From: JAVBNA01 sp031551875 | GTDB lineage: Bacteria; Bacillota; Clostridia; Oscillospirales; Acutalibacteraceae | Length of the DNA stretch: 64,000 nucleotides | Direction of reading: 5' to 3' | Assembly: GCA_031551875.1 (NCBI GenBank) | Contig: JAVBNA010000012.1 | Span: 32,411-96,410, forward strand | In this document: piece after piece, positions 60,801-64,000 of the stretch | Layout of the letters: each line of letters starts with the position of its first letter | Position numbering within the stretch: position 1 is the first letter of the stretch | Notes under the pieces: model-generated | Seen by the model: the letters and a program-made list of their open reading frames with translations, nothing else | Told to the model about the DNA's origin: nothing | Databases searched by the model: none | Position numbers and translations under genes: made by a program

Positions 60801-61517
60801 GTAGGGCGCGAGATAGAGCTCATGCAGGGTCTGCTCGTCCATGACAACAGGGTCATCGGTGTGGGTAAACATGGTGGTGTAGCCCGCCATATGCTTGACC
60901 ACCGCCATGGCGTTTTCGTCCTCCATACCCTCGGCGGTCCTCCCGCCCAGGATGGCGGTCAGATAGGGATCCTCACCGTAGGAGTCTCGCGAACGCATGA
61001 ACAGCGGCGAACGCACGTGGTCGAGCTGCGGGCCGAGCTGTACGTTGCCGGCGGTCGCTTTGTTGTCCTTGCCGTGCAGGACGCCGTAGTTGTAGGCGAC
61101 CTGCTCACTGAAGCTGGACGCGACCGACATTTCACTGGCGGGCAGGGTGGTTTCCAGCGCGCCGTTCGAGATGATGCCGCGCGGGCCGTCCCACATGCGG
61201 ATTTCGGGGACGCCCAGCCGCGGGATGCCCTTTAGGTATCCGGTGCCGTCGCCCGTGGCACTCTGGTTGGCGGCGATGCCGCCCAGCAGGGAATATTTTT
61301 CCTCTTTGGTCATGGCGCGCAGAAGGCCTTCGACCTTATTGCGCACCTGTGTGGCCGAGATATCTTCAATTTTGTTTGCCGGATAGACGTCAGGCAGGTC
61401 GAGCTCGATCCAGTTGCCGACATGTTCGGCGCTGGCGGTCAGGCCGGTCAGCGCAGTGGCGGCCATCATGGCGGCCATGGCGCCCGCAATCAGTTTTCTA
61501 AACAGTGTTGCTTTCAT
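57882..61517 (-). CDS. Secreted GH3 beta-glycosidase with PA14-like insert, cohesin and dockerin
   Basis: A 1211-aa protein with AAAGGAGG ahead and a signal peptide ending LTASA. Domain order is standard: GH3 barrel (about 60-340; WDGPRG, AVVKHMAGYTT, nucleophile Asp287 in TMTDWNS), then the GH3 C-terminal domain interrupted by a PA14-like module (about 515-628), fibronectin III-like (about 815-895), Big_2 (about 946-1022), cohesin-like (about 1026-1143) and a type I dockerin (about 1146-1211: GDVNLDGKVDVYDT; DVNRDGKVNIGD). PA14 inserts in GH3 shape the aryl or oligosaccharide site. The C-terminal coh-doc pair closely resembles those of the two other enzymes. Confidence 0.85.
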   Translation of the reverse strand: MKATLFRKLIAGAMAAMMAATALTGLTASAEHVGNWIELDLPDVYPANKIEDISATQVRNKVEGLLRAMTKEEKYSLLGGIAANQSATGDGTGYLKGIPRLGVPEIRMWDGPRGIISNGALETTLPASEMSVASSFSEQVAYNYGVLHGKDNKATAGNVQLGPQLDHVRSPLFMRSRDSYGEDPYLTAILGGRTAEGMEDENAMAVVKHMAGYTTMFTHTDDPVVMDEQTLHELYLAPYERIAKNNQASAIMTSFNFINGTHAPSNSYLLKDVLRDMWGFRGTTMTDWNSIKKLSLKEGMDLEMGYINKYSPENVDAAIAAGEITMDDVDTAVRHTLTAIGQIGYLGLCELNQDGVAAEDPTPPAVIQLPRLTGAEREALLDANNELALESSLKGAVLMKNDAGADSKKALPLDASKSIGVIGLTGLNGFSGAFMESSFGSLRRMISPYDSLKSILGDSATINKAVGIDIFGETIPAQYLFTDAAATQNGVNFVKNGVTTKLNMLELTTGTIDGKVNQTYKNSADGNALVKGETATMSAYLKAPVTGEYEIKMLGIGGDTRATMVVDGANKTANQTQKAWGSTNIVRTPEGMDVPTSGTKVSLVAGTVYKIDVTLSATVDAKDLQMRMTWFPPNKAADDKAAALQVAQNSKTVVFFAHDIVPTDAGFYNMTHRANWYLRNGQEELLKEVVSTAKAAGNKVVVVLNIGLPVLVKDWIDDVDAVLNMWFPGQAGGVATAQLLTGVANPSGKLSITFPKNTGDTPLGDPSNFSNMTKISTYSEGIYSGYRWYDHEDIEPQFAFGSGLSYTNFTYSDLRIQRASRTDNSYNAIVTVTNDGNVKGSEVVELFLGAANVPAGVQMADFQLAGFARVDDLAPGASKTVTIPIEERYLCYWDVNKTVGRGVEKWTLATGQRTVYVGGAKPVKGSANTGILTQTINVGFDQAPTTVEFALPMVTLQAGNTATLKATVTPSGASETLSWISSNTGVATVDQNGVVTGVAEGTATITVTLQNGNSASCTINVRPKAAAYKVDMGQQITLPITVEDCRNLAGISGVLSYNQNLLSLETVIPAKGFSVQFNGNKFIASSATGYNGSVIIGYAVFTAKTGLSDDVTTYINFPADKITAANADLTSADVVVPSLSLLIMGPKPILGDVNLDGKVDVYDTILLMRYLAGSETLTDRQLRAADVNRDGKVNIGDVTIIMQIILDGMEE

Positions 61518-61627
61518 TCTATTTCCTCCTTTGAGTTGTCAATCACCTATTGGTTCTGCTACTTCCGATCAAGGGTTATGTGCCACGATCCTCCCTCTTG
61601 TCAGAGTTGGCTTTTCACCACGGGGTC

Positions 61628-61656
61628 AGTATAGCAAAGAATTCACTCACTTCCAA
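61628..61656 (-). promoter_or_regulatory. Promoter of the GH3-PA14 gene
   Basis: Minus strand: TTGGAA (61656-61651), a 17-bp spacer and TATACT (61633-61628), with a leader of about 105 nt. Confidence 0.6.
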
Positions 61657-61706
61657 GATCTTTGGTGTCAATGGATAAAAACATGGTGTGAACGGAGTTC
61701 TTTCTA

Positions 61707-61735
61707 TTGCTAATTTTTGTATATTTTGCTATAAT
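61707..61735 (+). promoter_or_regulatory. Promoter of the two-component operon
   Basis: TTGCTA (61707-61712), a 17-bp spacer and TATAAT (61730-61735), about 50 bp before the kinase start. Confidence 0.65.
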
Positions 61736-61786
61736 CATAAACATACCATACTGATTTATATCTTTTGATCCCTGACCGGAGGATGG

Positions 61787-63121
61787 ATGATGAGACTGAA
61801 TGATCCGCTGATACTATTGCTGACCATAACGCAGTATTTCTTAAAATTTGTGGTTTTCCTGTTCTTTCTAAGTAAGATGGTGCCGTGGAAGCCGCGTTTT
61901 TCGCAAAAAGGTTTGGTCATCCCGCTTGCGGCGCTGGCCGGTGCCGCTGCGGACTTTTTTATTACCATACTAATCATGCGGGCAACCGTATTTTTTCCCG
62001 TCTTTGCGCTGCTGGGCGCTGCCGTTTTCCTGCTGCTTGCTGTGACGCTCTTTGACGGCAATATCTATTTGCGCATTTTCTGTGTCCTGCTTTTTACCAT
62101 GTTGGTATGGCTGATCGATTTTTTTTGCCGAAATGCACTACAGCTGGCCTTTCCCACTGTCAGCCTCGGCCTAATACATCACATCTCCGCCAATATTTCG
62201 CGGCCGTTCGTGCTCCTTGTCTGTCTGTATATCGCGCATATCACAAAAAAAAATCCCATTGACATTAAACCGCCGGTCGGATATTGGATCAGCGTGTATA
62301 TCATCACAATGCTGGAATATTTCTGCGGTATATTTATCAATGACCTGCTGACCTTTAATAACCTGCTCAGCCCCACAGCCCTGCTCATGCAGGTTGCTCT
62401 GCTGGGCATGATTATCGCGGGTTACGCGGCCTTCCTCCGCGTCTGTCAAAACTACCAGCGCACCATCCGGCAGACGCTCACCGAGCAGCAGCTGAACATG
62501 CAAAAATCACATTTTATCGAGAGCCAGAGTACCTTTGAAAACCTGCGGGCGCTCCAGCACGAATTTAAAAACCACATTTTCTATATGGACTTCCTTCTGG
62601 AGAAAAAGGATTACAAAAAACTCGACGAATATTTTGCCGGATACCGGAATAAGCAGGAGGCTTTTCGTGACATGGAGTCGGGCAACACCATTGTAAACGC
62701 TGTGCTGAACCAGAAGCTGCGCACCGCCCAGCAAAAAAATATCAAGATTGTCATCGATTCTGCCTCCCTGCCGGAGAAAACCTCCTTTGAGGATATGGAC
62801 CTGTGTGCGGTGGTGTCGAACCTTCTGGATAATGCGATTGAAGCCTGTGAGGGACAGTCCGCCCCCCGGATTTTTGTCACCATGAAAATGGTCAAAAACC
62901 ATCTGCATATTCTCGTAAAAAACACGATTGAAGAGGATGTTCTCAAGCTCAACCCCGCCCTTCACACCACGAAGGACAACAAGGCCATGCACGGGCTGGG
63001 GCTGCGCATTATCCGCTCCATTTCGGAAAAATACAACGGCATCCTCAATTTCAGCGTGGAGAACAGCTTTTTCATCACCGCGCTGACCCTGCAGGAAAAG
63101 GAGATGGAGCCGCATGATTAA
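61787..63121 (+). CDS. AgrC-like GHKL sensor kinase
   Basis: A 444-aa protein with GGAGG upstream; the second ATG (61790) is also possible. Six or so transmembrane helices fill residues 1-205 and a coiled linker follows. The kinase core has LQHEFKNHIFYMDFL with His258, the N box NLLDNAIEACE and the G box HGLGLRIIRS, the signature of the GHKL/AgrC (HPK10) class, which senses peptides or other signals in the membrane. It overlaps the response-regulator gene by 8 nt. No agrB/agrD-like gene is seen in the window. Confidence 0.9.
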   Translation: MMRLNDPLILLLTITQYFLKFVVFLFFLSKMVPWKPRFSQKGLVIPLAALAGAAADFFITILIMRATVFFPVFALLGAAVFLLLAVTLFDGNIYLRIFCVLLFTMLVWLIDFFCRNALQLAFPTVSLGLIHHISANISRPFVLLVCLYIAHITKKNPIDIKPPVGYWISVYIITMLEYFCGIFINDLLTFNNLLSPTALLMQVALLGMIIAGYAAFLRVCQNYQRTIRQTLTEQQLNMQKSHFIESQSTFENLRALQHEFKNHIFYMDFLLEKKDYKKLDEYFAGYRNKQEAFRDMESGNTIVNAVLNQKLRTAQQKNIKIVIDSASLPEKTSFEDMDLCAVVSNLLDNAIEACEGQSAPRIFVTMKMVKNHLHILVKNTIEEDVLKLNPALHTTKDNKAMHGLGLRIIRSISEKYNGILNFSVENSFFITALTLQEKEMEPHD

Positions 63122-63833
63122 AGTGGCGATTTGCGACGACGAACCGAAGGCTGCCGAAATGATCGCCCATGAGGTGGGCCGCCAGTTTGTCCGCCTGGGT
63201 GAGCAGGTGGATATTGCGCGATATGAAAGCGGCACCGCACTCAAGGCGGATGTGTTCAGTGGGACCTCCTTTCAGGTGATCTTCCTGGACATCGGCATGC
63301 CCGACATCAACGGAATCTCACTGGGCAAGCGGATAAAGGAGCGCGACGACAAGATTTTGATCGTATTCGTTTCCGGACGGGAGGACCATGTCTTTGAATC
63401 CTTTGCCGCCTCACCCTTCCGCTTTATCCGGAAAACTGCTTTCAAGGAGGAAATCAGTAAGACCATCTCAGACATCGTGGACACTCTCAAGTCCAAAAGC
63501 GCGGCTGGTATCCTGATCAAATTCCGGCAGTCCTTTGTAAAAATCAACCCCTTTGACATCCTGTACGTAGAGGCGGAAAACAAAGTTACCCGGGTAGTGC
63601 TGACGACCCGCGAAATAGAAAGTAAAACAACGCTGAGCGAGTTTGAGGAAATACTTCTCCCATATGGGTTTATCAAGGTGCACCGCAGCTATCTGGTTAA
63701 CTATCGCTTTATTTTTGCCATCCATAAGGAGGATCTAATCCTGGATAACCGGAAGACTTTTATCCCCATCAGCCGCCACCGTCTGAGCGAGGTCAAGAAC
63801 GAATTCCAGCGTCTGACGTTGGAAGAAATATAG
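63114..63833 (+). CDS. LytTR-family response regulator (AgrA-like)
   Basis: A 239-aa protein. The receiver domain (1-120) has the acidic pair in AICDDEP, phospho-Asp59 in FLDIGMPD and Lys in FIRKTAF. The LytTR DNA-binding domain (about 140-236) has FVKINPFDILYVEAENKVT, GFIKVHRSYLVNY and PISRHRLSEVK. LytTR proteins bind paired direct repeats; target genes are unknown, but the secreted-enzyme locus next door is a candidate. Confidence 0.9.
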   Translation: MIKVAICDDEPKAAEMIAHEVGRQFVRLGEQVDIARYESGTALKADVFSGTSFQVIFLDIGMPDINGISLGKRIKERDDKILIVFVSGREDHVFESFAASPFRFIRKTAFKEEISKTISDIVDTLKSKSAAGILIKFRQSFVKINPFDILYVEAENKVTRVVLTTREIESKTTLSEFEEILLPYGFIKVHRSYLVNYRFIFAIHKEDLILDNRKTFIPISRHRLSEVKNEFQRLTLEEI

Positions 63834-63933
63834 TAATGAAAAAATACGCCTTTATTATGTCTAGATTGTGTCTACACAAGATAGACAAGTAAAACAAGAA
63901 GTGATATAATGGACGCAACGAAGGGGGTTGCGT

Positions 63934-64000
63934 ATGAAGAACTTACAAAACCGACATGATTTAAGCGACGCACAGTGGCAGAAAATAGAGCCGATAATAA
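63934..64000 (+). CDS. Start of an IS5-type transposase (cut by window end)
   Basis: ATG 63934, with AAGGGGG upstream, opens 22 codons: MKNLQNRHDLSDAQWQKIEP and on. The DLSDAQWxKIEPxxP opening is that of IS5-family transposases (DUF4096 N-terminus). The IS left end should lie just upstream, within about 63850-63930; the terminal repeat cannot be fixed without the other end. Confidence 0.75.
   Translation, partial: MKNLQNRHDLSDAQWQKIEPII

Overview
The window looks like chromosome of an anaerobic Firmicute of the class Clostridia (an Oscillospirales/Ruminococcaceae-like lineage is my inference). Reasons: type I dockerins and cohesin-like modules, strong AGGAGG-type ribosome sites, a c-di-GMP-I riboswitch, SipW/TasA-like fibre genes, a Re-citrate-synthase-like enzyme, and clostridial integrative-element genes. 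Core genes are GC-rich; scar regions and the surface-protein genes are AT-richer.

Layout. 1-2909: 3' part of an InlB-repeat surface protein and a 5'-truncated, sortase-anchored surface-protein fragment. 2909-9323: remnant of integrative element A (truncated sigma factor, Rha, KilA-N and ribbon-helix-helix-type genes, a string of small phage-like genes). 9324-16593: integrative element B, bounded by a 107-bp direct repeat of the 3' half of tRNA-Arg(ACG), with integrase, CI/Cro-like regulators, an excisionase-like gene, replication-gene remnants and a sigma factor. A and B are related but lie head to head around one att copy. 16729-20490: nadC, nadB, a broken small gene and nadA. 20726-38693: housekeeping block (Re-citrate-synthase-like enzyme, GNAT, hybrid kinase plus FIST protein, teichoic-acid-type polymerase with ABC exporter, BipA, phosphatase, exonuclease, RmuC, CPBP protease, zinc-ribbon lipoprotein). 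38694-40081: scar region holding an orphan c-di-GMP riboswitch and gene fragments. 40082-61517: secreted glycosidases and a fibre operon. 61787-63833: AgrC/AgrA-like two-component system. 63934-64000: start of an IS5-type transposase.

How the parts fit. Three large secreted enzymes (a domain-swapped GH3, a GH63/GH37-like multimodular enzyme, and a GH3 with a PA14-like insert) each end in a cohesin-like module followed by a type I dockerin, so one chain carries both halves of a docking pair. Between them lies a minus-strand operon for a SipW-type signal peptidase, two camelysin/TasA-like proteins, a sortase-motif protein and a large GLUG-like surface protein. It is divergent from a Crp/Fnr-type regulator, with a perfect 16-bp palindrome between them. 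This suggests a locus for an extracellular, possibly self-associating enzyme and fibre layer. Fragments of a dockerin gene, a serine recombinase and a transposase around it point to repeated rearrangement.

The mobile region also has a strongly over-represented 8-mer, GAGCGGGA: 26 hand-counted copies in 13.7 kb, against about 5 noticed in the rest of the window. All counts and similarities come from reading the sequence by eye; no search was run.
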